Assembly: GCF_007301515.1 (NCBI RefSeq)
Contig: NZ_CP041666.1
Span: 124,001-188,000, forward strand
Direction: 5' to 3'
Length of the DNA: 64,000 nt
DNA from: Radiobacillus deserti
Lineage (GTDB): Bacteria; Bacillota; Bacilli; Bacillales; Amphibacillaceae
Shown here: piece after piece, positions 9,127-17,683 of the stretch
How the letters are laid out: each line of letters starts with the position of its first letter
How positions within the stretch are numbered: position 1 is the stretch's first letter
The notes under the pieces: generated by a model
The model's database searches: none
Seen by the model: the letters and a program-made list of their open reading frames with translations, nothing else
What the model was told of the DNA's origin: nothing
Made by a program: the position numbers and the translations under genes

Positions 9127-9276
9127 ATGAGAAATAAAGTAGTGTTGGCTTGTGAGGTATGTTCGAGTAGGAACTATACTACAAGTAAAAATAAAGATAA
9201 TCAAACCGAACGGCTAGAATCTAAAAAGTATTGTAAAACGTGTGGAAACCACACTATACACCGGGAGACGAAGTAG
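9127..9276 (+). CDS. rpmG: 50S ribosomal protein L33
   Basis: 49 residues beginning MRNKVVLACEVC. Two CxxC pairs (CEVC near residue 9 and CKTC near residue 36) form the zinc ribbon, so this is the zinc-binding (C+) paralogue rather than the zinc-free one made under zinc limitation. It precedes secE by 36 bases, as in other Bacillus. Confidence 0.94.
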   Translation: MRNKVVLACEVCSSRNYTTSKNKDNQTERLESKKYCKTCGNHTIHRETK

Positions 9277-9312
9277 GAAGAAGCCAGATGGCGTAAGTTT
9301 GGAGGTACGAGC

Positions 9313-9492
9313 ATGAATGTGTTAACGTTCTTTAAGAATGTTTCGAAGGAAATGAAAAAGGTTACTTGGCCAAAAGGTCGTGACTTAACTCGCTATACGA
9401 TTACGGTAGTGGCCACAGTAGCTTTTGTAAGTGTATTTTTCGCTTTAGTAGACTTAGGACTTACTCAAATTCTTAATTTATTTTTTGAATAA
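9313..9492 (+). CDS. secE: Preprotein translocase subunit SecE
   Basis: 59 residues, the single-span form. The amphipathic N-terminal helix contains the family hallmark KEMKKVTWPKGRDL, followed by one membrane segment (about residues 29-55). SecE clamps the two halves of SecY, encoded at 36498. TTTGGAGGT upstream of the ATG. Confidence 0.95.
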   Translation: MNVLTFFKNVSKEMKKVTWPKGRDLTRYTITVVATVAFVSVFFALVDLGLTQILNLFFE

Positions 9493-9515
9493 TATTGGTA
9501 AGTTTATGATATAAT
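9485..9515 (+). promoter_or_regulatory. Candidate nusG promoter at the secE stop
   Basis: TGaTATAAT (extended -10) at 9507-9515 with TTGAAT at 9485-9490 and a 19-base spacer. The -35 overlaps the end of secE. A transcript from here would meet the hairpin at 9541 about 20 nt after its start. Confidence 0.45.
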
Positions 9516-9540
9516 GATAGATATTACAAGAATCGCCATT

Positions 9541-9563
9541 AAAACCCGTTTAGCGGGTTTTTT
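9541..9563 (+). terminator. Intrinsic terminator between secE and nusG
   Basis: A 7-bp GC-rich stem (9542-9548 with 9554-9560) and six T residues. It may end the rpmG-secE transcript or attenuate the nusG promoter just upstream. Confidence 0.7.
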
Positions 9564-9646
9564 AGGTTGTCTGAAAATAATTTGTGAGTAAGATCATAAA
9601 CGCTGAAAATAAGGGAGGGAAGGGCAGAGGAATTTGTCCTAAACGT

Positions 9647-10180
9647 ATGGAGAAAAACTGGTATGTGGTACACACGTATTCTGGATATGAAAACAAAGTC
9701 AAAACGAACCTTGAAAAAAGATTAGCTACTATGGGTATGGAAGATAAAATCTTCCGTGTTATCGTTCCAGAAGACGAAGAAACAGAAATTAAAAATGGAA
9801 AGAAAAAGGTAGCGAAGAAGAAAGTGTTTCCTGGTTACGTACTTACGGAGATGATTATGACGGATGACTCTTGGTATGTCGTGCGCAACACCCCAGGAGT
9901 AACAGGCTTCGTAGGTTCTGCTGGTTCAGGTTCAAAACCTACCCCTCTCTTACCGGAAGAAGCGGACATGATCTTGAAACGCATGGGTATGGAAGAACAG
10001 GTAACAGAAATTGATTTCGAAATAAAAGAAAATGTTCGTGTTATTGATGGACCATTCAATAATTTCACTGGTTCTATCGAGCATATCGACATGGATAAGC
10101 AAAAAGTGAAAGTCCATGTTAATATGTTCGGAAGAGAAACCCCTGTTGAGTTAGATTTCACACAGATTGCCAAGCTTTAA
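9647..10180 (+). CDS. nusG: Transcription termination/antitermination factor NusG
   Basis: 177 residues from ATG 9647 (MEKNWYVVHTYSGYENKV), matching B. subtilis NusG end to end. The NGN domain (about 1-110) binds the polymerase clamp; the KOW domain (about 120-177, VIDGPFNNFTGSIEHID) binds Rho or S10. In Bacillus NusG also drives sequence-specific pausing. An in-frame GTG at 9584 would extend the protein but has no ribosome-binding site. The best Shine-Dalgarno-like runs (AGGGAGGGAAGG at 9612-9623 and GCAGAGG at 9624-9630) lie unusually far from the ATG, so translation may be inefficient or structured. Confidence 0.95.
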   Translation: MEKNWYVVHTYSGYENKVKTNLEKRLATMGMEDKIFRVIVPEDEETEIKNGKKKVAKKKVFPGYVLTEMIMTDDSWYVVRNTPGVTGFVGSAGSGSKPTPLLPEEADMILKRMGMEEQVTEIDFEIKENVRVIDGPFNNFTGSIEHIDMDKQKVKVHVNMFGRETPVELDFTQIAKL

Positions 10181-10215
10181 AAGTGGAAAGAATCGAAACG
10201 ATTCTTAAACATTAC

Positions 10216-10244
10216 TTGCAATTGTTTCGGAAAGATGCTAAAAT
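10216..10244 (+). promoter_or_regulatory. Sigma-A promoter of rplKA
   Basis: TTGCAA at 10216-10221, 17-base spacer, TGcTAAAAT (extended -10) at 10236-10244. A short 8-bp hairpin at 10188-10206 with no T-run lies between nusG and this promoter. Confidence 0.75.
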
Positions 10245-10347
10245 TCTTATGTTCTTTATGCCTCGAGTATAAGGTTTTATGCGTATATTTATGGAGTGGG
10301 AGGGGACGACCCTATTACCACATCACGGACTTAAGGAGGTGTGTCTC

Positions 10348-10773
10348 GTGGCTAAAAAAGTTATCAAAGTTGTAAAACTTCAAATCCCTGCAGGGAAAGC
10401 AAATCCAGCACCACCAGTTGGGCCGGCACTAGGTCAAGCAGGTGTTAATATCATGGGATTCTGTAAGGAGTTTAATGCCCGCACGCAAGATCAAGCAGGC
10501 TTAATCATTCCAGTTGAAATTACGGTATTTGAAGACCGTTCCTTTACATTTATTACAAAAACTCCACCTGCTGCTGTTCTTCTTAAGAAAGCAGTTGGTA
10601 TCGAAACTGCATCAGGCGAACCAAACCGTAATAAAGTTGCGACAATTAAGCGTGACAAGGTGAAAGAAATTGCAGAAACAAAAATGCCTGACTTGAATGC
10701 TGCTGATATTGAAGCTGCTATGCGTATGGTAGAAGGTACAGCGCGTAGTATGGGAATTGTTGTAGAAGACTAA
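10348..10773 (+). CDS. rplK: 50S ribosomal protein L11
   Basis: 141 residues from the GTG at 10348, preceded by AAGGAGGTG; upstream in-frame codons are discarded because the family begins at this AKKVIKVVKLQIPAGK stretch. The proline-rich N-terminal domain (PAPPVGPALGQAGVNIMGFCKEFN) and the C-terminal rRNA-binding domain are both complete. L11 and its rRNA site form the GTPase-associated centre and are needed for RelA activation. Confidence 0.96.
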   Translation: MAKKVIKVVKLQIPAGKANPAPPVGPALGQAGVNIMGFCKEFNARTQDQAGLIIPVEITVFEDRSFTFITKTPPAAVLLKKAVGIETASGEPNRNKVATIKRDKVKEIAETKMPDLNAADIEAAMRMVEGTARSMGIVVED

Positions 10774-10802
10774 TTCTTAGGCAAGCATGCATGTAGACAT
10801 GT

Positions 10803-10845
10803 AAGGTTGCGGTAATGGTGGAAACTCCATGACGCAACCTTTTTC
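10803..10845 (+). terminator. Terminator or attenuator between rplK and rplA
   Basis: A 9-bp stem (10803-10811 with 10833-10841) whose loop can form a smaller hairpin, followed by a T-run. About 120 bases remain before rplA, so rplA expression may be set by read-through here. Confidence 0.65.
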
Positions 10846-10968
10846 TAAGGTATGACATCGTAATACGAGAACCTTGGAATAAGCTCGACGGGTTGTAAAG
10901 AATGACCCGCTCCGCTTTTTAAAAGTGGGAGGTATAACCGTTAAAACCACATTCAAGGAGGAAGAAAA

Positions 10969-11667
10969 ATGGCAAAGAAAACGAAGAAGCAACAAGAAGC
11001 ATTGAAGCTTATTGATCGTACAAAAGCCTATGAAGTTAAAGAGGCAATTGATTTAGTGAAACAAACTGCAAAAGCTAATTTTGACGAAACAGTAGAAGCT
11101 GCTTTCCGTCTAGGTGTAGATCCTAAGAAAGCGGACCAACAAATTAGAGGTGCTATGGTACTTCCTAACGGTACTGGTAAAACCCAACGTGTGTTAGTTT
11201 TCGCAAAAGGTGATAAAGCGAAAGAAGCAGAAGCTGCTGGTGCAGATTACGTTGGAGAACAAGACCTAATCAATAAAATTAACCAAGGTTGGTTTGATTT
11301 TGATGTAGTGGTTGCTACACCAGATATGATGGCTGAGGTTGGTAAACTAGGTCGTGTACTAGGACCAAAAGGTTTAATGCCAAACCCTAAAACTGGTACT
11401 GTTACGTTTGAAGTAGAAAAAGCAGTACAAGAAATCAAAGCTGGTAAAGTAGAATATCGTGTAGACAGACAGTCTAACGTCCATGTTCCAATTGGGAAAG
11501 TTTCTTTTGATGAAGCGAAGCTTATTGAAAACTTTGAAGCGCTTGTAGATACGCTACTTAAAGCAAAACCACAAGCTGCAAAAGGGATTTACATGCGTAA
11601 TGCTGCAATCTCTTCTACAATGGGGCCTGGAATTAAAGTAGACGTTTCTACTTATGTTCGTCGTTAA
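10969..11667 (+). CDS. rplA: 50S ribosomal protein L1
   Basis: 232 residues, full length. L1 binds helices H76-H78 of 23S rRNA and forms the stalk that guides deacylated tRNA out. Conserved segments are visible: FRLGVDPKKADQQIRG, GRVLGPKGLMPNPKTGTV, and RMRNAA-type end. In many bacteria L1 also represses its own operon. Strong AAGGAGGAAG site. Confidence 0.97.
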   Translation: MAKKTKKQQEALKLIDRTKAYEVKEAIDLVKQTAKANFDETVEAAFRLGVDPKKADQQIRGAMVLPNGTGKTQRVLVFAKGDKAKEAEAAGADYVGEQDLINKINQGWFDFDVVVATPDMMAEVGKLGRVLGPKGLMPNPKTGTVTFEVEKAVQEIKAGKVEYRVDRQSNVHVPIGKVSFDEAKLIENFEALVDTLLKAKPQAAKGIYMRNAAISSTMGPGIKVDVSTYVRR

Positions 11668-11679
11668 TATCGTTTGCTA

Positions 11680-11708
11680 TTGACTTTATACAAACGTTTC
11701 GATATAAT
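11680..11708 (+). promoter_or_regulatory. Sigma-A promoter of rplJL
   Basis: TTGACT at 11680-11685, 17-base spacer, perfect TATAAT at 11703-11708, just after rplA. Confidence 0.85.
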
Positions 11709-11715
11709 CTATCAT

Positions 11716-11867
11716 GTTGTGTTAATCAACTCAATTTAAATACGTTATACCGTAGACAGTGGGTGCACATCGTGCTTAATATCCTGCCGAGGTTATCGAT
11801 ATAGAATGGTACGAACGCTATTATCATGTCTAATCAAAACCTCCATGTCTACATGGAGGTTTTTTTT
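11716..11867 (+). promoter_or_regulatory. L10 leader with terminator (autoregulation)
   Basis: The 5' UTR between the rplJ promoter and gene matches the position and layout of the ribosomal protein L10 leader of Firmicutes, where the L10-(L12)4 complex binds and causes early termination. A strong terminator closes it: stem 11839-11846 paired with 11853-11860 and a run of eight T. Identification rests on context and the terminator; the kink-turn core was not folded by hand. Confidence 0.75.
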
Positions 11868-11919
11868 CATGGTCATGGTGATCTAACGGTATGATGGAAA
11901 GTCAATAGGAGGTGGAAAA

Positions 11920-12420
11920 ATGTCTAAAACACTAGAGCTAAAAAAGCAAGTTGTTACAGAAATCGCTGACAAATTCCGTGAAAGTAAGTCAACAATCCTT
12001 GTCGACTACCGTGGACTTGATGTATCTGAAGTTACAGAGCTTCGTTCTAAATTGCGTGAAGTAGGCGTTGAATTCAAAGTGTACAAAAACACAATGAGCC
12101 GTCGTGCTGCTGAGCAAGCGGAACTTGGTGAACTTTCAGAAACACTAGTAGGTCCTACTGCTATTGCTTTCAGTCCTGAAGATGTAGTAGCACCAGCTAA
12201 AGTATTGAACAACTTTGCGAAAGAGCACGAAGCGCTTGAAATCAAAGGTGGAATCATCGAAGGTAAGGTAGCAACGCTTGAACAAATTAAAGAGCTTGCA
12301 GATCTACCAAGCTACGAAGGCTTACTATCTATGGTGCTCAGCGTGCTTCAAGCACCTATGCGCAACTTCGCTTACGCTACAAAAGCTGTGGCTGAGCAAA
12401 AAGAAGAACAAGGCGCTTAA
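11920..12420 (+). CDS. rplJ: 50S ribosomal protein L10
   Basis: 166 residues. The N-terminal rRNA-binding domain carries VDYRGLDVSEVTELR and YKNTMSRRAAE; the C-terminal helix from about residue 130 is where L7/L12 dimers attach. L10 anchors the stalk and, with L12, represses its own leader. GGAGGTGG upstream; rplL follows after 53 bases. Confidence 0.97.
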   Translation: MSKTLELKKQVVTEIADKFRESKSTILVDYRGLDVSEVTELRSKLREVGVEFKVYKNTMSRRAAEQAELGELSETLVGPTAIAFSPEDVVAPAKVLNNFAKEHEALEIKGGIIEGKVATLEQIKELADLPSYEGLLSMVLSVLQAPMRNFAYATKAVAEQKEEQGA

Positions 12421-12473
12421 TGCCTATTTTAGATACGTTTAACTAAAACAAAAATTATAAGGAGGAACTAAAC

Positions 12474-12836
12474 ATGTCTAAAGAACAAATCATCGAAGCA
12501 ATCAAAGAAATGACAGTTCTTGAATTGAACGATTTAGTAAAAGCTATTGAAGAAGAATTTGGAGTAACTGCTGCTGCACCAGTTGCTGTTGCAGGTGGAG
12601 CTGGCGGGGACGCTGCTGAAGAAAAATCAGAATTTGATGTAGTACTTACTGATGCTGGTGCTTCTAAAATTAAAGTTGTTAAAGCGGTTCGTGAGATCAC
12701 AGGTCTTGGTCTTAAAGACGCAAAAGATCTTGTAGATAACGCTCCTGGAGCAATCAAAGAAGGCGTAGCTAAAGAAGAAGCTGAAGAAATGAAAGCTAAG
12801 CTTGAAGAAGCTGGAGCATCTGTTGAATTAAAATAG
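12474..12836 (+). CDS. rplL: 50S ribosomal protein L7/L12
   Basis: 120 residues. N-terminal dimerisation helices (EQIIEAIKEMTVLELNDLVKAI), an Ala/Gly-rich hinge near residues 35-50, and the factor-binding C-terminal domain with VVKAVREITGLGLKDAKDLVD. Present in several copies per ribosome and recruits EF-G, EF-Tu and IF2, which are encoded nearby. AAGGAGGAAC site. Confidence 0.97.
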   Translation: MSKEQIIEAIKEMTVLELNDLVKAIEEEFGVTAAAPVAVAGGAGGDAAEEKSEFDVVLTDAGASKIKVVKAVREITGLGLKDAKDLVDNAPGAIKEGVAKEEAEEMKAKLEEAGASVELK

Positions 12837-12844
12837 TAAATGAA

Positions 12845-12873
12845 AAAAGCTCGCCATATTATGGCGGGCTTTT
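12845..12873 (+). terminator. Terminator after rplL
   Basis: A 12-bp stem with one G-T pair (12846-12857 with 12861-12872) and flanking A/T runs. Read-through would be needed for rsmC and rpoB to share this transcript. Confidence 0.8.
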
Positions 12874-12957
12874 GCTTATACTAGTAAATGTTTCTACTTA
12901 TTTAGACAAATGTCGATGTAATAAGAGAAATAGATATTATGTAAAGTAGGTGTTGGA

Positions 12958-13563
12958 ATGTCTGATCATTACTACTCAGAACAACCTCATTCCGTCAGTG
13001 ATCCTAAAGCGTGGAAGTTTGAATTGAAAGGTCATACGTTTACATTTATGAGTGATCACGGTGTTTTCTCTAAAAATGAAGTCGACTTTGGTTCCAGAAC
13101 ATTGATTGAAGCATTCGAGGTTTCAGATGTCCCGGGGGATATTTTAGACCTAGGGTGTGGATATGGACCAATTGGACTCTCCTTAGCAAAATCTCACCCT
13201 GACCGATTCTTTATATTATCCGATATTAATCAACGAGCTGTTGAATTAGCTCGTACAAATGCAACAACGAATAACATACATAATGTGGAAGTCATCCAAA
13301 GTGACCGTTTAGAATCCTTTAAAGAAAAGTGCTTCTCTAGTATTTTGCTTAATCCTCCTATTCGGGCTGGTAAACAATTGATTTTTCAAATGTTCGAAGA
13401 TTGTTTCGATGCACTTGTTCCGAAAGGCGAATTGTGGATTGTTATTCAAAAAAAACAAGGTGCACCGTCTGCTAAAAGTAAGTTAGAAGAACTTTTTGAA
13501 GAGGTAGAGCTAGTGACGAAAAATAAAGGCTATTATATTTTTTGCGCGAAAAAATCTCAATAA
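12958..13563 (+). CDS. Class I SAM-dependent methyltransferase, RsmC-like (YbxB)
   Basis: 201 residues, single methyltransferase domain. The SAM site ILDLGCGYGPIGLSLAK lies near residue 62-78, an acidic beta-2 end at ILSDINQRA, and the catalytic motif IV is NPPIRAGK near 131. E. coli RsmC methylates G1207 of 16S rRNA; this shorter form is found between rplL and rpoB across Bacillus and probably methylates 16S rRNA, which is inference. Weak ribosome-binding site (GTAGGTGTTGG). Confidence 0.88.
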   Translation: MSDHYYSEQPHSVSDPKAWKFELKGHTFTFMSDHGVFSKNEVDFGSRTLIEAFEVSDVPGDILDLGCGYGPIGLSLAKSHPDRFFILSDINQRAVELARTNATTNNIHNVEVIQSDRLESFKEKCFSSILLNPPIRAGKQLIFQMFEDCFDALVPKGELWIVIQKKQGAPSAKSKLEELFEEVELVTKNKGYYIFCAKKSQ

Positions 13564-13580
13564 ATACTTGACATTTACGT

Positions 13581-13609
13581 TTGACCTGATTCCAGCTATG
13601 TGGTAATAT
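13581..13609 (+). promoter_or_regulatory. Sigma-A promoter of rpoBC
   Basis: TTGACC at 13581-13586, 17-base spacer, TGgTAATAT (extended -10) at 13601-13609. A TTGACA at 13568-13573 has no partner at the right distance. Confidence 0.65.
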
Positions 13610-13614
13610 TAAAA

Positions 13615-14068
13615 AATGCCAATAGGCGACTTACCTTGTCAAGAGGAAATTTTAATTCAGTGTAAATTGTATAAATTACATACTGTTGGTAACAATGGTA
13701 AAACTGGTTAATTTTATTGAAATGGCATGGTTTTTTCGTTCTTTTTTCCTTGGTTTTAAGGAAGTCTAACGTTAGATTGAAAGAAGGAAATACATTCATT
13801 CCGGTGAATGTCATCATAAACTTGTGTTGAAAAGCTCTGTTCACAAGTTTGTTCGGCATGTTTTGTCGAAGAATCCTATTAAGTAAGCATATAACTTCCA
13901 AGATTTTAAGTCATTTACTTAATAGTCTGGATGCTTTACCTTCTGGTAAAGCAATTTGTTTCCTGTCTTCAAAAATATTTTTGAAGAAGTTTGCTACAGC
14001 AAAACATGGATTTTTGACCATTATACATGGCGTAATCCTAGTTTTTCTAATTTTTTATTCTTGATTTG
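13615..14068 (+). promoter_or_regulatory. Long structured rpoB leader
   Basis: About 455 nt without a convincing gene, filled with inverted repeats: 13746-13751/13758-13763; a 12-nt palindrome 13765-13776; 13792-13798/13805-13811; 13818-13826/13842-13850; an 11-bp perfect long-range stem 13876-13886/13915-13925; 13933-13940/13945-13952; and a 22-nt palindrome 13966-13987. None has a clear terminator T-run. The density suggests a regulatory 5' UTR for rpoBC; I do not recognise a named RNA family. Confidence 0.55.
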
Positions 14069-14081
14069 AGGGGTGAATCAG

Positions 14082-17000
14082 TTGACAGGTCAACTAGTTC
14101 AGTATGGACGACACCGCCAACGTAGAAGTTATGCACGCATTAGCGAAGTACTTGAGTTACCGAATCTTATCGAGATTCAGACCGCTTCTTACGAATGGTT
14201 TTTAGAAGAAGGTTTGAGAGAAATGTTCCAGGATATTTCTCCAATCGAGGATTTTACAGGTAATCTATCTTTGGAATTCGTAGACTACAGTCTTGGCGAA
14301 CCGAAGTATCCTGTGGATGAGTCGAAGGAAAGAGATGTTACTTATAACGCTCCTCTTCGTGTGAAAGTTCGTCTTCTTAATAATGAGACAGGCGAAGTAA
14401 AAGAACAAGAAGTCTTTATGGGCGATTTCCCATTAATGACGGACACGGGTACCTTTATTATTAATGGTGCAGAACGTGTTATTGTTTCTCAGTTAGTCCG
14501 CTCGCCGAGCGTGTACTACAGTAAAAAAGTTGATAAAAATGGTAAACGTGGCTACACAGCAACTGTTATTCCAAACCGTGGTGCGTGGTTGGAGTTTGAA
14601 ACAGATGCGAAAGATGTCGTGCACGTACGTATTGACCGTACGCGTAAACTACCAATTACCGTTTTGTTACGAGCACTTGGTTTTGGTACAGATCAAGAAA
14701 TCATTGATCTAATTGGTGAAAATGAATACTTGCGTAACACGTTAGAAAAGGATAACACGGAGAATAGCGAGAAAGCATTGTTAGAAATTTATGAGCGTCT
14801 ACGTCCTGGTGAACCACCAACTGTTGAAAACGCAAAAAGCTTACTCGTATCAAGATTCTTTGACCCTAAACGTTATGATTTAGCGCACGTAGGTCGCTAT
14901 AAAATAAACAAAAAACTTCATATTAAGAATCGTTTGTTTAATCAAACGCTTGCAGAAACACTTGCAGATCCTGAAACAGGGGAAGTGTTAGCGCAAAAAG
15001 GTGATAAAATTGATCGCCGTCTATTAAACAAACTACTTCCGTATTTGGAAGGGGAAGAAAACAATTTTGGAGAGCAAATCCTCGAGCCTCATGAGGGTGT
15101 ATTAGAGGATCCTATCAAGATTCAATCCATCAAAATTGTCGACCCTACAGACCCTGAAGGGGAAAAAACATTAAACGTGATTGGCAATGCAAATGTAGAA
15201 AAAAGTGTGAAGAACATTGCACCCGCAGATATTTTAGCTGCGATTAGCTACTTCTTTAACATTCTACATCAAGTCGGTGACACGGACGATATCGACCATT
15301 TAGGGAACCGTCGTCTTCGTTCGGTTGGAGAATTGTTGCAAAACCAATTCCGTATCGGTCTTTCTAGAATGGAGCGTGTGGTACGTGAGAGAATGTCTAT
15401 TCAAGACACTTCTTCTATTACGCCACAACAGCTTATTAATATTAGACCGGTTATCGCATCTATTAAGGAGTTCTTTGGTAGCTCTCAATTATCTCAATTT
15501 ATGGATCAAACAAACCCGTTAGCGGAATTAACGCACAAACGTCGTCTATCCGCCTTGGGACCTGGTGGTTTAACGCGTGAACGAGCTGGTTTCGAAGTGC
15601 GTGACGTTCACTATTCCCACTATGGTCGTATGTGTCCGATTGAGACACCTGAGGGACCGAATATCGGGTTGATTAACTCATTGTCATCCTATGCGAAAGT
15701 GAATACGTTTGGATTTATAGAAACACCTTATCGTCGTGTAGATCCGGAAACCGGAAAGGTAACCGAGCAAATTGATTATTTAACAGCAGATGAAGAAGAT
15801 AATTACGTAGTAGCGCAAGCGAATGCTAGATTATCTGAGGATTTATCGTTCGTGGATGATGAAGTTATTGCTCGTTTCCGTGGGGAAAACACAGTGGTTC
15901 CTCGTGATCGAATTGATTATATGGACGTATCTCCAAAACAAGTAGTATCGGCAGCGACAGCTTGTATTCCATTCTTGGAAAACGATGACTCGAACCGTGC
16001 GCTTATGGGCGCAAACATGCAGCGACAAGCGGTACCATTAATGAAACCAGAAGCTCCAATTGTTGGTACAGGTATGGAATACGTATCAGGTAAAGACTCA
16101 GGTGCTGCGGTTATTTGTAAGCATGAAGGTGTTGTGGAACGTGTAGAAGCTAAAGAAATTCATGTTAGAAGGGTAACAGAAGTGGATGGTAAGCAAGTAA
16201 AAGGTGACGTAGATCGTTATCGTCTACAGAAGTTTATTCGTTCTAACCAAGGTACTTGCTACAACCAACGCCCGATTGTGAGTCTAGGAGATCACGTAGT
16301 TAAAGGTGAGATTCTAGCAGATGGACCTTCTATGGAAGATGGGGAGCTTGCATTAGGACGTAACGTTCTCGTTGGCTTCATGACATGGGAAGGGTACAAC
16401 TATGAGGATGCAATCATCATGAGTGAGCGCCTTGTTAAAGACGATGTCTATACTTCTATCCATATTGAAGAATATGAATCAGAAGCCAGAGATACAAAGC
16501 TAGGACCGGAAGAAATTACTCGTGACATTCCGAATGTTGGGGAGGAAGCATTACGCGACCTTGACGAGCGTGGAATTATCCGTGTTGGTGCAGAAGTAAG
16601 TGACGGGGATTTACTAGTAGGAAAAGTAACACCTAAAGGGGTTACGGAACTATCTGCAGAAGAACGTCTACTTCATGCTATTTTCGGAGAGAAAGCGAGA
16701 GAAGTAAGAGATACTTCTTTACGTGTTCCTCACGGTGCTGGTGGTATTGTGCTAGATGTTAAGATTTTTAACCGTGAAGATGGGGATGAACTTCCACCAG
16801 GCGTTAACCAACTCGTTCGTGTGTATATCGTTCAAAAACGTAAGATTCACGAAGGGGATAAAATGGCAGGACGTCACGGTAACAAAGGGGTTATCTCTAA
16901 AATCTTACCAGAAGAAGATATGCCGTTCTTACCAGACGGAACACCTATCGATATCATGTTAAACCCATTAGGGGTACCATCTCGTATGAATATCGGACAG

Positions 17001-17624
17001 GTATTTGAATTACACCTTGGTATGGCTGCACGTGCACTAGGCATTCATGTCGCATCTCCTGTATTTGACGGTGCGCGTGAAGAAGATGTGTGGGAAACAC
17101 TAGAAGAAGCTGGTATGCCGAGAGACGCGAAGACTATTCTTTATGATGGGAGAACAGGTGAACCGTTCGATAACCGTGTATCTGTTGGTGTTATGTATAT
17201 GATTAAGCTAGCACACATGGTTGATGATAAGCTTCATGCTCGTTCCACAGGGCCATACTCTCTTGTTACGCAACAGCCACTTGGTGGTAAGGCACAATTT
17301 GGTGGTCAACGTTTCGGGGAGATGGAGGTTTGGGCACTTGAAGCTTACGGTGCTGCATATACCTTGCAAGAGATTTTGACGGTTAAGTCGGATGACGTAG
17401 TTGGACGTGTGAAAACGTACGAAGCGATCGTAAAAGGAGACAACGTTCCTGAGCCAGGAATTCCTGAATCGTTTAAAGTACTCATCAAAGAACTTCAAAG
17501 TCTTGGTATGGATGTTAAAATGCTTTCTGCAGATGAGCAAGAGATTGAGCTCCGCGACATTGAAGAAGATGATACGCAATCCGCAGATAAGTTGAATTTG
17601 GAAGTAGAAGAAGGTCAGATGTAA
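14082..17624 (+). CDS. rpoB: DNA-directed RNA polymerase beta subunit
   Basis: 1180 residues from TTG 14082 (first residues LTGQLVQYGRHRQRRSYARI), the start used by B. subtilis; the GTG at 14073 overlaps the GAGGGGTGA ribosome-binding site and is unlikely. The rifampicin cluster GSSQLSQFMDQTNPLAE and HKRRLSALGPGG is wild type at the usual resistance positions. The active-site region KMAGRHGNKGVIS and the C-terminal GGKAQFGGQRFGEMEVWALEAYG clamp segment are complete. rpoC follows after 59 bases. The start codon is embedded in the palindrome GTTGACAGGTCAAC. Confidence 0.97.
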   Translation: MTGQLVQYGRHRQRRSYARISEVLELPNLIEIQTASYEWFLEEGLREMFQDISPIEDFTGNLSLEFVDYSLGEPKYPVDESKERDVTYNAPLRVKVRLLNNETGEVKEQEVFMGDFPLMTDTGTFIINGAERVIVSQLVRSPSVYYSKKVDKNGKRGYTATVIPNRGAWLEFETDAKDVVHVRIDRTRKLPITVLLRALGFGTDQEIIDLIGENEYLRNTLEKDNTENSEKALLEIYERLRPGEPPTVENAKSLLVSRFFDPKRYDLAHVGRYKINKKLHIKNRLFNQTLAETLADPETGEVLAQKGDKIDRRLLNKLLPYLEGEENNFGEQILEPHEGVLEDPIKIQSIKIVDPTDPEGEKTLNVIGNANVEKSVKNIAPADILAAISYFFNILHQVGDTDDIDHLGNRRLRSVGELLQNQFRIGLSRMERVVRERMSIQDTSSITPQQLINIRPVIASIKEFFGSSQLSQFMDQTNPLAELTHKRRLSALGPGGLTRERAGFEVRDVHYSHYGRMCPIETPEGPNIGLINSLSSYAKVNTFGFIETPYRRVDPETGKVTEQIDYLTADEEDNYVVAQANARLSEDLSFVDDEVIARFRGENTVVPRDRIDYMDVSPKQVVSAATACIPFLENDDSNRALMGANMQRQAVPLMKPEAPIVGTGMEYVSGKDSGAAVICKHEGVVERVEAKEIHVRRVTEVDGKQVKGDVDRYRLQKFIRSNQGTCYNQRPIVSLGDHVVKGEILADGPSMEDGELALGRNVLVGFMTWEGYNYEDAIIMSERLVKDDVYTSIHIEEYESEARDTKLGPEEITRDIPNVGEEALRDLDERGIIRVGAEVSDGDLLVGKVTPKGVTELSAEERLLHAIFGEKAREVRDTSLRVPHGAGGIVLDVKIFNREDGDELPPGVNQLVRVYIVQKRKIHEGDKMAGRHGNKGVISKILPEEDMPFLPDGTPIDIMLNPLGVPSRMNIGQVFELHLGMAARALGIHVASPVFDGAREEDVWETLEEAGMPRDAKTILYDGRTGEPFDNRVSVGVMYMIKLAHMVDDKLHARSTGPYSLVTQQPLGGKAQFGGQRFGEMEVWALEAYGAAYTLQEILTVKSDDVVGRVKTYEAIVKGDNVPEPGIPESFKVLIKELQSLGMDVKMLSADEQEIELRDIEEDDTQSADKLNLEVEEGQM

Positions 17625-17683
17625 GAACGTTTGTAAACACTTGATTCGTGATATAGCTGGAGACTAAAAGGGAGGTAGGCCCC

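Noticed and set aside
13849..14064. 71-codon open frame in the rpoB leader
   Set aside because: No ribosome-binding site, composition follows the inverted repeats, no similarity recognised; treated as non-coding leader.
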